Origin: Bacteroidetes bacterium 4572_114
Lineage (GTDB): Bacteria; Bacteroidota; Bacteroidia; Bacteroidales; 4484-276
NCBI GenBank assembly: GCA_002254335.1
Contig: NIVA01000048.1
Span: 1-19,837 of the forward strand
Length of the DNA stretch: 19,837 bases
Direction of reading: 5' to 3'
Shown here one piece after another: positions 7,163 through 14,794 of this stretch. A program made the translations under genes and the position numbers. The notes under the pieces were generated by a model, which ran no database searches, had not been told where the DNA came from, and worked only from the letters and a program-made list of their open reading frames with translations. Every line of letters starts with the position of its first letter. Position 1 is the stretch's first letter.

Positions 7163-9156
7163 ATGGCAGAAGAAAAGAAAAACACCAAGGACACCAAGGA
7201 TAGTAAAGGGCAAAAAAGCGACCCTTTTAAAATCCTTATGAACCCAAAGAAGAGTTCCAAAGGAAAATTCAATTTTTATTGGATTTACTCAATAATTGCC
7301 TTAGCTTTTTTTGCAATTTACTTTTTAAACAGTAATGGCAGCATTAAGGAGACCAACTGGGGCGATTTGAAGCAAATGCTTGAAGAGGGGGATGTAGAAA
7401 AGATTGTTTTGGTCAATCGCCAATATGCTGAAATATTTATAAAGCAGGATAAACTTTCTAAATCACGATATAGCGATGTGATTAAGGAAAACACTAACAA
7501 TCAATCCGAATTTTTCGGGAAGATCCCACAATACAAATACACCATTGGCTCGGTAGAATCTTTCGAAAAGAATGTGACTGCCGTTCAGGAAAGGGTAAGT
7601 GATCCCGTTTACATTCAAAACGATATCCGAAAAGACTGGACAAATGATGTTTTAGGATGGGTGTTGCCTTTGTTGATCCTTGTGGGGGTCTGGATATTTA
7701 TTATGCGGATGATGAGCCGGGGGGGCGGCGGCCCGGGCGGCCAACTCTTTAGTATTGGAAAATCGAAAGCAACCTTATTTGATAAGGATGGGCATGTGCA
7801 GATAACTTTTAAAGATGTGGCGGGCCTGGAAGAGGCCAAGGTTGAGATAATGGAGATTGTTGATTTCCTGAAAAACCCCAATAAATATACCGAATTGGGA
7901 GGGAAGATTCCTAAAGGGGCCCTTCTGATTGGTCCTCCCGGTACAGGTAAAACCTTGCTGGCCAAGTCGGTTGCCGGCGAAGCCAATGTTCCGTTCTTTT
8001 CAATTTCGGGATCCGATTTCGTTGAAATGTTTGTAGGGGTGGGCGCTTCAAGGGTACGCGACCTTTTTAGGCAGGCCAAGGATAAAGCGCCCTGTATAAT
8101 TTTTATTGATGAGATTGATGCCATTGGACGGGCCAGGGGACGAAACGCAATTACCGGCGCAAATGATGAACGCGAAAATACCCTCAACCAGTTACTTACC
8201 GAAATGGACGGGTTTAGCACCAACGCCGGTGTTATTATCCTGGCAGCTACAAACCGGGCCGACATACTTGACAGGGCATTGTTGCGTGCCGGGCGTTTCG
8301 ACAGGCAAATCCACGTGGAACTGCCCGACCTGGAAGAGAGAAAAGCAATATTCCTTGTGCACCTTAAGCCAATTAAATTTGATGATGCTATTGACGTTGC
8401 TTTTCTTGCAAAACAAACCCCCGGGTTTTCGGGCGCCGATATTGCCAATGTTTGCAACGAGTCAGCCCTAATTGCTGCCCGAAAAGGCCTGAAAGTGGTG
8501 GGCAAACAAGACTTTATGGATGCCATCGACAGGATAATTGGTGGGCTGGAAAAGAGGAACAAGATAATATCGCAGGAGGAGAAAAGGACAATCGCCTATC
8601 ACGAAGCCGGCCATGCTACCGTTAGTTGGCTGCTCGAACATGCATCGCCATTGGTCAAGGTTACCATTGTCCCTCGTGGCAAAGCTTTGGGTGCGGCATG
8701 GTACCTGCCCGAAGAGAGACAAATTACCACCTTCGATCAGATGTTTGACGAAATGATTGCAGCACTTGGTGGCCGAGCATCTGAAGAGGTTAACTTTGGT
8801 AAGATCAACAGGAGTATCAACTTACAAAACCTTACAGCGAAAAAACTGCCCAAACAATTGATGAGGAAGTGCATAAACTTATTGAAGATGCATATCAAAA
8901 AGCACTTTCACTTTTAAAGGGAAACAAGAAAAAAGTTGATAAATTGGCGCAGGTTTTACTTGAGAAAGAGGTGATTTTTAAGGAGGATCTTGAAGGGATA
9001 TTTGGTAAGAGGACCTATAAGCGCGACCTGGAACGTGAAATTGAGATCGTTGAAGAAAAGAAACGGATGAAGGAGAGGTTGAAGAAAGTTAAAGAGGAGA
9101 TAGAAAATACTGAGGCCGGAGATGGATCAAAGGACGTTGATGGTAAAGATAAATAA
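7163..9156 (+). pseudogene. ftsH: FtsH ATP-dependent zinc metalloprotease, internal deletion with frameshift
   Basis: FtsH is a membrane AAA+ protease that degrades membrane and short-lived proteins. Intact parts are TM1 (about 38-57), TM2 (164-182), Walker A GPPGTGKT (257-264), Walker B IIFIDEID (312-319), the SRH with LLRAGRFDRQI, and zinc motif HEAGH (480-484). After FGKI (546-548, ending near 8806) homology stops and the frame runs out at 8917. Homology resumes one frame over at 8809-8812 with EYQLTKPYSEKTAQ and continues to 9156, ending in a charged coiled-coil tail. Compared with family members, about 38 residues are missing (roughly 115 nt, 3n+1). These include the ALND motif that carries the third zinc ligand, so a working protease is not expected. 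Confidence 0.85.
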
Positions 9157-9284
9157 GGTAAATCTTCTGACAAGCTTTAAAGCGATGGCACAAAAGCTGA
9201 CACAAAAAAAATGAAACCCTGATCAGAAAATTTATTGCATGATATTTTGATGCAATCGTGAATTTAAGCATTTGCACCTAAACT

Positions 9285-9926
9285 ATGGATGAGACCACAA
9301 CAAGGGAAAAAATTTTAAAAAGCATAAGAAATGCTTTGATTGATAAGGCATCAAACCCTTTTCCCGATGTTGAGTTCGAGTCATCAGTTTACCAACCTCT
9401 CAAAGAGTCAATTGATGTTACTTTTGCGCAGGAATTTACAAAAGTGGCAGGCAAATTCATCTATTGCGAAGATGAGTCTGATATGGCCGGGAAGCTTAAA
9501 TTTGTGATCCACAATAATAAACTGGAAAATGTTTTTTGCTTTGAAGATTCTTTAAAACGTCTGCTTGAGGAGCATGAAATCCCATTTAACTACCAACCTG
9601 CCGAAATACTAAATGCCATGGCCGGCGTGACCCATTGTGAATTTCTAATTGCACGTTTTGGCAGCATAATGATATCTTCACGCCAATTGTCAGGAAGAAG
9701 GTTGAACATATATCCCGAAACCCACATTGTAATAGCCAAAACTTCCCAATTAGTCCCTGACATTAAGGATGCCCTAAAAAAAATAAAGCAGAAATACGAA
9801 GGTGATATGCCTTCGGTAGTATCGGTTATTACCGGCCCAAGCCGCACCGCCGACATCGAAAAAACCCTTGTCATGGGGGCACACGGGCCTAAACAGCTTT
9901 TTCTGCTTTTGGTTGAGGATAATTAG
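9285..9926 (+). CDS. LUD-domain (LutC/YkgG-like) protein
   Basis: This 213-residue protein belongs to the lactate-utilisation LUD superfamily. Typical pieces are the helical start EKILKSIRNALIDKA, the segment VTHCEFLIARFGSIMISS, a glycine/serine-rich SGRRLNIYPETHIVIA, and the C-terminal VSVITGPSRTADIEKTLVMGAHGP, which matches the conserved GPSxTADIE...GxHGP end. In lut operons such proteins act with iron-sulfur partners to oxidise lactate. Here no lutA/lutB neighbours exist; the gene instead lies in the rsfS-ftsH-cdsA-psd cluster, so lactate oxidation should not be assumed. It follows the ftsH remnant after 128 nt. Confidence 0.85.
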   Translation: MDETTTREKILKSIRNALIDKASNPFPDVEFESSVYQPLKESIDVTFAQEFTKVAGKFIYCEDESDMAGKLKFVIHNNKLENVFCFEDSLKRLLEEHEIPFNYQPAEILNAMAGVTHCEFLIARFGSIMISSRQLSGRRLNIYPETHIVIAKTSQLVPDIKDALKKIKQKYEGDMPSVVSVITGPSRTADIEKTLVMGAHGPKQLFLLLVEDN

Positions 9927-9948
9927 TTTTTCGAAGTTCATATTTTAG

Positions 9949-9956
9949 TAATTTTG
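9949..9956 (+). promoter_or_regulatory. -7 box of the restriction-modification operon
   Basis: TAATTTTG (TAnnTTTG) lies 24 nt before the methyltransferase ATG. No separate promoter or controller (C) gene was seen for the endonuclease. Confidence 0.5.
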
Positions 9957-9980
9957 TTTCTGAATTAAATAGAAAAGTAC

Positions 9981-10931
9981 ATGCAACTTAAAGAACCAAT
10001 TAACGAGTTTATTGAATATCTGTATCCAAATTCCAGTGAAATAATTTTAGGTGATACTTTATATCAATTAAAAAAGATCGAAGACGAGAAATTTGATTTA
10101 ACAATTACCTCACCGCCTTATAATATTGGTAAAAAGTATGAGACAAAAACATCAATAGAAAAATATTTAAAACATCAAGAAAAAGTAATTAAAGAATTAG
10201 TAAGGGTAACAAGTAATAAAGGTAGTATATGTTGGCAAGTTGGAAATTATGTTGAAAAGGGAGAAATTTTCCCTCTTGATATTTACTATTATCAAATTTT
10301 TAAAAGACTTGGTTTAAAGTTACGAAATAGGATAGTCTGGCATTTTGGGCATGGATTACATGCAAGAAATAGATTTTCAGGTAGATATGAAACCATTCTG
10401 TGGTTTACAAAATCTGATGATTACATATTTAATTTGGATGACGTTCGTGTTCCATCAAAATATCCTGGTAAAAGACATTTTAAAGGTGCTAAAAAAGGGC
10501 AAATCTCTGGAAATCCGAAAGGAAAAAACCCATCAGATATTTGGGAGATAGTTGTAAAGGATTGGGAAAGTGGACTTTGGAATATTCCAAATGTAAAGTC
10601 AAATCATCCTGAAAAAACAGCACATCCCGCTCAATTTCCTGTTGAATTGGTAGAACGATGTGTGCTTGCATTAACAAATAAAGATAGTTGGATATTGGAT
10701 CCTTATTCTGGTGTAGGCACAACTGCTATTGCTGCATTAATACATTATAGAAATTCTATTGGAATTGAAAAGGAAATGGATTATGTAGAATTAGCTGAAC
10801 AAAGGATTGAGAAACTAAAAGAAGGTAATTTAAAATTGAGACCCATTAATAAACCAATTCATCAACCAAAACCAAATGACAAAATAGCAAGAATACCGGA
10901 AGAATGGACTAATTTATTACAAGAAGTATGA
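9981..10931 (+). CDS. Beta-class DNA methyltransferase, predicted N4-cytosine, of a BglII-like system
   Basis: This 316-residue enzyme is a type II modification methyltransferase using S-adenosylmethionine. Motif IV TSPPYNIG (43-50) comes first and motif I DPYSGVGTT (240-248) comes near the C-terminus, followed by GIEKEMDYVELAEQRI, so the order is the beta class. SPPY in this class is common for N4-cytosine enzymes. The next gene overlaps by 4 nt (ATGA) and encodes a BglII/BstYI-type nuclease; known BglII modification is on cytosine, which agrees. The gene is visibly more AT-rich than its neighbours (many AAA/ATT codons) and interrupts a conserved cluster, suggesting transfer. The exact target base is inferred. 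Confidence 0.9.
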   Translation: MQLKEPINEFIEYLYPNSSEIILGDTLYQLKKIEDEKFDLTITSPPYNIGKKYETKTSIEKYLKHQEKVIKELVRVTSNKGSICWQVGNYVEKGEIFPLDIYYYQIFKRLGLKLRNRIVWHFGHGLHARNRFSGRYETILWFTKSDDYIFNLDDVRVPSKYPGKRHFKGAKKGQISGNPKGKNPSDIWEIVVKDWESGLWNIPNVKSNHPEKTAHPAQFPVELVERCVLALTNKDSWILDPYSGVGTTAIAALIHYRNSIGIEKEMDYVELAEQRIEKLKEGNLKLRPINKPIHQPKPNDKIARIPEEWTNLLQEV

Positions 10932-11542
10932 AAATAGCACAAAAATATTCACATTTAAATGGCGAAGAATATTTAATTGTTCATCATAATAAGCTTTATA
11001 GAGAAATAAAAGATGTTATTAAGAACATCAATGCTAACGATTTCAGAACAAAAGTTAGTAAAGAGAAAAGGAAGGTTGGGAAAAAACTTTTTAGCCCAAT
11101 TGATTTGAACAAAGCCTTCGATAGAGAATTTTCGAAGAAAAACTGGTTAGAAAGCAGGTATAATTACTATATTACATTAAATAGGGAATTAATGGAAAAG
11201 AGTGTTCTTATGTCTGCAAAAGAGCAAAAGCAATTTCTTGTTGCCAATGGAGAAAATGAACCCATTTGTAGTTATAACCAAACAGACTTTGTTAAAGAAA
11301 AACTTGCTGTTGAAGTTCAATTCGGTAAGTATTCATTTGTCGCATATGACTTATTTGTAAAACATATGCTATTCTATTCAGGTGGTGTAATTAATCTGGG
11401 AATTGAAATACTTCCAACAAAAAAGATGCAATCTGAAATGTCATCGGGAGTAGCGTATTATGAAGGAGAAGTTTACAATGTTATGAGACAGGGTAGAAAT
11501 AATCCACCCGTTCCTTTATTAATATTGGGCATAGAGCCTTGA
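10928..11542 (+). CDS. BglII/BstYI-like type II restriction endonuclease
   Basis: This 204-residue protein follows the methyltransferase with a 4-nt overlap. It has a D-x8-E-x-Q arrangement, D120...E129-V-Q131 (TDFVKEKLAVEVQFG), which reproduces the BglII active site spacing Asp84/Glu93/Gln95, where Gln replaces the usual Lys of PD-(D/E)XK nucleases. Other family-like parts are YNYYITLNRELM, the FVAYDLFVKHMLFYSG helix and INLGIEILPTK. The length is close to that of BstYI and BglII. Expected targets are AGATCT or the degenerate RGATCY. It appears intact. The identification rests on motif spacing and context and is not confirmed by database search. Confidence 0.85.
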   Translation: MKIAQKYSHLNGEEYLIVHHNKLYREIKDVIKNINANDFRTKVSKEKRKVGKKLFSPIDLNKAFDREFSKKNWLESRYNYYITLNRELMEKSVLMSAKEQKQFLVANGENEPICSYNQTDFVKEKLAVEVQFGKYSFVAYDLFVKHMLFYSGGVINLGIEILPTKKMQSEMSSGVAYYEGEVYNVMRQGRNNPPVPLLILGIEP

Positions 11543-11639
11543 CAATGAATAGATAAAAATATTTTTAATTAAGCTTTGAGACATAAAGTACTTATTTCCA
11601 TTTTACGCGATAAGACACCAATGTGTAAAATCTTTTTTG

Positions 11640-11647
11640 TACTTTTG
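11640..11647 (+). promoter_or_regulatory. -7 box of the vapB-like gene
   Basis: TACTTTTG, an exact TAnnTTTG match, lies 20 nt before the ATG at 11668. Confidence 0.55.
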
Positions 11648-11667
11648 ATTTTTTTAAAAGTAATATC

Positions 11668-11907
11668 ATGGAACTAAGAGTAAATATAGATTATAAACAA
11701 ATACTTGGATTGATTTATCAACTTCCCGAAGAGGATATTGAAAAATTGAAAATTACACTACAATCTGAAGTTTTATCAAAAAAATCAACAGGATCATTAC
11801 AAGAACTGATACTTAATGCACCAACATGGATTGATCCTGATTTGCATGAATACCAAAATGCGAGAAGTCATATAAATAAATTCAACTCTGAACATCAAAC
11901 ACTTTGA
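11668..11907 (+). CDS. VapB-like antitoxin with altered C-terminus
   Basis: This is a small 79-residue protein. The N-terminus is a helical segment (MELRVNIDYKQILGLIYQLP, then EEDIEKLKITL), followed by LQELILNAPTW and YQNARSHINKF. These pieces resemble Bacteroidota antitoxins that normally end at the HINK region and precede a PIN-domain toxin. Here no toxin gene follows. The last residues (NSEHQTL) come from reading the remnant of the toxin out of frame. It may still be made from its own TACTTTTG promoter as an orphan antitoxin. It lies in the AT-rich insert with the restriction genes. Family assignment is by pattern memory only. Confidence 0.55.
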   Translation: MELRVNIDYKQILGLIYQLPEEDIEKLKITLQSEVLSKKSTGSLQELILNAPTWIDPDLHEYQNARSHINKFNSEHQTL

Positions 11908-11938
11908 AAGAATAAAGGACTTGGAAATATTGAAATAG
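11891..11938 (+). pseudogene. C-terminal stub of a PIN-domain (VapC-like) toxin
   Basis: In the frame one base off the antitoxin, 11891-11938 encodes NIKHFERIKDLEILK and a stop. The pattern NxKHFERIxxL is typical of the last residues of VapC PIN-domain RNases. It begins inside the antitoxin's 3' end, as if a deletion had removed nearly the whole toxin gene and joined the two tails. The match is short, so chance is possible. Confidence 0.45.
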
Positions 11939-11982
11939 TACCTGACAATAATTCGTTTCTGAAAACATAAAATAAAATCATC

Positions 11983-12192
11983 ATGGAAGAAAATTGGAAA
12001 AGTGTTTACTCGGCCGACAAACTTTACAAGGTGGAGTTGGTGAAAGGTGTTTTAGATCAGTTTAGTGTCGAAAGCATCATTATGAACAAAAGAGGTTCGG
12101 AATTTCTGGTGGGCGATGTTGATCTATTCGTAGATGAAAAGGATTTTGAAAAAGCACAAAAACTCATCTCCGAGCACCACAAAAGTGAATAA
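11983..12192 (+). CDS. DUF2007-family small protein
   Basis: This 69-residue protein fits DUF2007 (putative signal-transducing domain): WKSVYSADKLYKVELVKGVLD forms the first beta-alpha unit (a GlnB-like ferredoxin-type fold), then VESIIMNKRGSEFL, and VDLFVDEKDFEKAQKLI as the final strand and helix. In Bacteroidota a gene of this type often lies just before cdsA, as here. Its role is unknown. Its stop overlaps the proposed cdsA GTG start by 8 nt, so the two are probably translationally coupled. Confidence 0.85.
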   Translation: MEENWKSVYSADKLYKVELVKGVLDQFSVESIIMNKRGSEFLVGDVDLFVDEKDFEKAQKLISEHHKSE

Positions 12193-13006
12193 CTTACTGA
12201 TAAGGTCTTTAACGGGGTTCTTTTTTATTGTAGTCGTCATTGGTTCTATATTAATTGGCAGGCCTGCCTTTTCTGTTGTGTTTTTTGTGTTCAACATCTT
12301 TACCTTACATGAGTATTACAAACTTGTAAGAATCAATACCGTTACTGCCAACAAGCCATTTATTGGAATTGCCGGAGGTTCGGTTCTATATGTAATTGCT
12401 TGCCTCGTTTCAAACGAATTGATTGGTAAAGAATGGCTTTTGCTAACATTGCTTGTCCCCATAATTATTATTGTAGCTGAGATTTTCCTGGACCGTAACA
12501 AGCCCGAAAGTAATATTGCCCTCACCTTGTCCGGCATTTTTTACGTCTCCATTCCGTTTTCGGTGTTGCCATTTTTTTATAACCCCGCCTTCATCCCGGG
12601 TGGTTCCCATCCAAATATTTTACTTGGGTTTTTTCTTATTTTATGGACTTATGATACTTTTGCATACCTTGTCGGGATGTCGTTGGGGAAGCATAAATTT
12701 TTCCAGCGCATTTCGCCTAATAAAACCTGGGAGGGAACAATTGGTGGTTTTGTTTTTGCGATGGCCGTGAGCTGGGCCTTGTCTCTGTTTTTTGTTGAAT
12801 ATAATCTTTTTAATTGGTTGTCGATAGGATTTATCACAGCACTTTTCGGAACCTTTGGCGACCTGGCCGAGTCGATGCTTAAACGAAGTTTGAATGTTAA
12901 GGATTCGGGCAAAATGCTTCCAGGCCACGGAGGGTTCCTGGATAGGTTTGATGCAGTTTTGCTTGCTGCCCCGGCAGTTTTTATATTTTTGGTAATTGCA
13001 ATTTAA
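12185..13006 (+). CDS. cdsA: Phosphatidate cytidylyltransferase
   Basis: This 273-residue polytopic membrane enzyme makes CDP-diacylglycerol from phosphatidate and CTP, the precursor of phosphatidylethanolamine made by the neighbouring psd pathway. The C-terminal signature is clear: SPNKTWEGTIGGF, FGTFGDLAESMLKRS and KDSGKMLPGHGGFLDRFDA. I choose the GTG at 12185 because it gives NNLLIRSLTGFFFIVVVIG, the usual CdsA start, and an 8-nt overlap with DUF2007. The upstream in-frame ATG at 12134 would add 17 polar residues (KRILKKHKNSS...) read out of frame from DUF2007. About eight hydrophobic segments are visible. Confidence 0.93.
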   Translation: MNNLLIRSLTGFFFIVVVIGSILIGRPAFSVVFFVFNIFTLHEYYKLVRINTVTANKPFIGIAGGSVLYVIACLVSNELIGKEWLLLTLLVPIIIIVAEIFLDRNKPESNIALTLSGIFYVSIPFSVLPFFYNPAFIPGGSHPNILLGFFLILWTYDTFAYLVGMSLGKHKFFQRISPNKTWEGTIGGFVFAMAVSWALSLFFVEYNLFNWLSIGFITALFGTFGDLAESMLKRSLNVKDSGKMLPGHGGFLDRFDAVLLAAPAVFIFLVIAI

Positions 13007-13040
13007 ATTGGTACTATTGCGAATTTAATGGAATTTAATA

Positions 13041-13212
13041 AATGCTAAAATGTTAAAATGCAAGAATGAAAGTATTACTTTCAGGGTCAATAAAAATATT
13101 GCATCACTGATGTCTTTTTTTTAAAATCATAATCGTTATCGAATATTTAAGCCCCGAAGTATCGGGATTTCGCTTCGCTCAACATTTAAGCATTATCGCA
13201 TTTAAGCATTAT
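13041..13212 (+). repeat. Imperfect inverted/tandem intergenic repeat between cdsA and psd
   Basis: CATTTAAGCATTAT occurs twice in tandem at 13183-13196 and 13199-13212. An imperfect complementary copy (AATGCTAAAATG, TTAAAATGCAAGAATG) lies at 13041-13068. A small hairpin, CCCGA/TCGGG with a 4-nt loop at 13153-13166, lies between them and is followed by TTCGCTTCGCTC. A similar word (AATTTAAGCATTTGC) occurs upstream of the LUD gene near 9258. This looks like a dispersed Bacteroidota intergenic repeat, and the small hairpin may also terminate cdsA transcription. Confidence 0.5.
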
Positions 13213-13284
13213 AACTAAACTTGTATTAATATTGAAGAAAAGAATTTTTAATTCCCACTAAAAAGGTAGTAGAGCCTAAATGAT

Positions 13285-13941
13285 ATGAGGATACACAAGG
13301 AAGGATATAAAACAATTAGCGTGATTTTTATTACCCTTGTTACGGCATTTGTTATTATTAATTATTTTCTGCCGCAACAAACCCTGTTTCATTATTTCCT
13401 TTATCTGTCAGCGATTGTATTTTTTCTTTTGGTCGTCAGGTTTTTCCGAAACCCTGAACGTCCGTTGATTGTTAATGATTCCATTCTTGCTGCCCCTGCC
13501 GATGGTAAAGTCGTGGTTATTAAAGAGGTTGAAGAAACCATTTACTTCCATAAAAAACGCATACAGGTTTCTATTTTTATGTCTCCCATGAACGTGCATA
13601 AAAACTGGTACCCGGTGAGCGGCAAAACAGTTTTTTACAAACATCACCCTGGTCGTTTTTTGGTAGCATGGCACCCCAAGTCCTCCGAGCTAAACGAGCG
13701 TACCACCACTGTTGTGGAAACCAAAACCCATGGCCCGGTCCTCATCAGGCAAATTGCAGGGGCTGTGGCCCAGCGTATAATTTGTTATGCCCGGCCAGGC
13801 GCACAGGTAAAGCAAGGTGAAGAATTGGGGTTCATAAAATTCGGTTCCAGGGTGGATGTGTTTTTACCACCGGGCACTGAAATCCTTGTTACAAAAGATC
13901 AGAACGTACAGGGAAATATCACACCTATTGCCAGGATGTAG
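13285..13941 (+). CDS. psd: Phosphatidylserine decarboxylase, short type
   Basis: This 218-residue enzyme converts phosphatidylserine to phosphatidylethanolamine at the membrane. It starts with two hydrophobic segments (about 10-28 and 36-52). Then come the family motifs ILAAPADGKV, VSIFMSPMNVHKNWYPVSG, FLVAWHPKSSELNERT and the C-terminal FIKFGSRVDVFLPPGTEI. The proenzyme cleaves itself at Gly187-Ser188 in the FGSR motif to form the pyruvoyl cofactor. The length fits the short (about 220 residue) archaeal/Bacteroidota group. It lies downstream of cdsA on the same strand, consistent with shared phospholipid synthesis, but 278 nt of repeat-rich DNA separates them. Confidence 0.94.
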   Translation: MRIHKEGYKTISVIFITLVTAFVIINYFLPQQTLFHYFLYLSAIVFFLLVVRFFRNPERPLIVNDSILAAPADGKVVVIKEVEETIYFHKKRIQVSIFMSPMNVHKNWYPVSGKTVFYKHHPGRFLVAWHPKSSELNERTTTVVETKTHGPVLIRQIAGAVAQRIICYARPGAQVKQGEELGFIKFGSRVDVFLPPGTEILVTKDQNVQGNITPIARM

Positions 13942-14044
13942 GTGGGGAATACCCGAGGTGTGCTGAAGTTAAAAGTGATTTGCATGGCCAATAAAGGCAT
14001 CAGGGCCAAATTGAAGAATTAATCATCCATTAATAAGAGGGGAT

Positions 14045-14794
14045 TTGGAAAATTATTTTGATAAGCAATTCGAGTTAAGGTACTTCGAAATGGATAGGTT
14101 CGGAGAGGCTTCACCAACTACTATCTTAACTTTATTGGAAGAAACTGCTGCCGATCATTGCTATTCAATAAACTATAGTTTGTATGACCTTATGGCGCAA
14201 AATGTTGGATGGATTTTACTTTCCGGGGTTATGCAAATGGAGCGCTATCCCGGATATAAAGAAAAGATCACCATTAGAACGTGGTTGTCAAGTTATTCAA
14301 CCATAAAAGGGTTTAGGGAAAATCTTATTTATGATGAGCAAAACAATATTATTGGGAGGGCAAAAGGCCTGTGGCTTTTCTTTGATATTGAAAGAAGGAG
14401 GCCTATTCAGATTTTTGATGATATAATTGAAAAATGGTCATTCTGTAAAGACGAATGTATAAACCATAATGTTGTTAGAAAAATTAAAGCAATTGACAAT
14501 GAAAGTTATGCAAAGATATTTAAAGTTAATCTTTATGATACCGACACAAATAAACATGTAAACAATATCAGATATTTGCAGTGGCTAATGGAGTCGATTC
14601 CTGAAGAGATTATTGATAATTATTATTTACATACTATTGATGGCCGGTTTATAGCAGAAGCTCAATTTGGTGACACAATAATTTCTATGACCGAGAAGGA
14701 TATTATTGATAATTCCTTTGTCCATACCATTAAAATTCAGGGCAGTAATAAGGTTTGTGCCACAGCAAAAACATTATGGAAGAAAACGACCTGA
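14045..14794 (+). CDS. Acyl-ACP thioesterase (FatA/FatB-like)
   Basis: This 249-residue double hot-dog enzyme hydrolyses acyl-ACP to free fatty acid. The first hot-dog contains FEMDRFGEASPTTILTLLEE-like sequence, with GWILLSGVMQMERYP and WLSSYSTIKGFRE. The second carries the catalytic DTNKHVNNIRYLQWLMESIP segment. The proposed start is TTG at 14045 (MENYFDKQFELRYFE after initiation); a GAGGGG stretch lies just upstream, and the next in-frame ATG (14090) would cut into the conserved start. The gene ends at 14794 and overlaps the end of the convergent AraC-type gene by 21 nt, inside a GAAACC-type repeat. Confidence 0.88.
   Translation: MENYFDKQFELRYFEMDRFGEASPTTILTLLEETAADHCYSINYSLYDLMAQNVGWILLSGVMQMERYPGYKEKITIRTWLSSYSTIKGFRENLIYDEQNNIIGRAKGLWLFFDIERRRPIQIFDDIIEKWSFCKDECINHNVVRKIKAIDNESYAKIFKVNLYDTDTNKHVNNIRYLQWLMESIPEEIIDNYYLHTIDGRFIAEAQFGDTIISMTEKDIIDNSFVHTIKIQGSNKVCATAKTLWKKTT

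Noticed and set aside
7615..8562. A 315-codon minus-strand frame opposite ftsH
   Set aside because: It is serine/arginine-rich antisense of well-conserved AAA+ sequence, with no recognisable domain.
8869..9156. A separate 95-codon gene after ftsH
   Set aside because: Its sequence is the continuation of the FtsH C-terminus (IDEEVHKLIEDAY starts earlier in the same frame), so it is part of the broken ftsH.
12134..12184. Upstream ATG for cdsA (MKRILKKHKN...)
   Set aside because: It lies wholly inside the DUF2007 gene and adds polar residues before the first TM; the GTG at 12185 gives the usual start.
13183..13212. CRISPR-like direct repeats
   Set aside because: There are only two copies separated by 2 nt, with no spacers and no cas genes.
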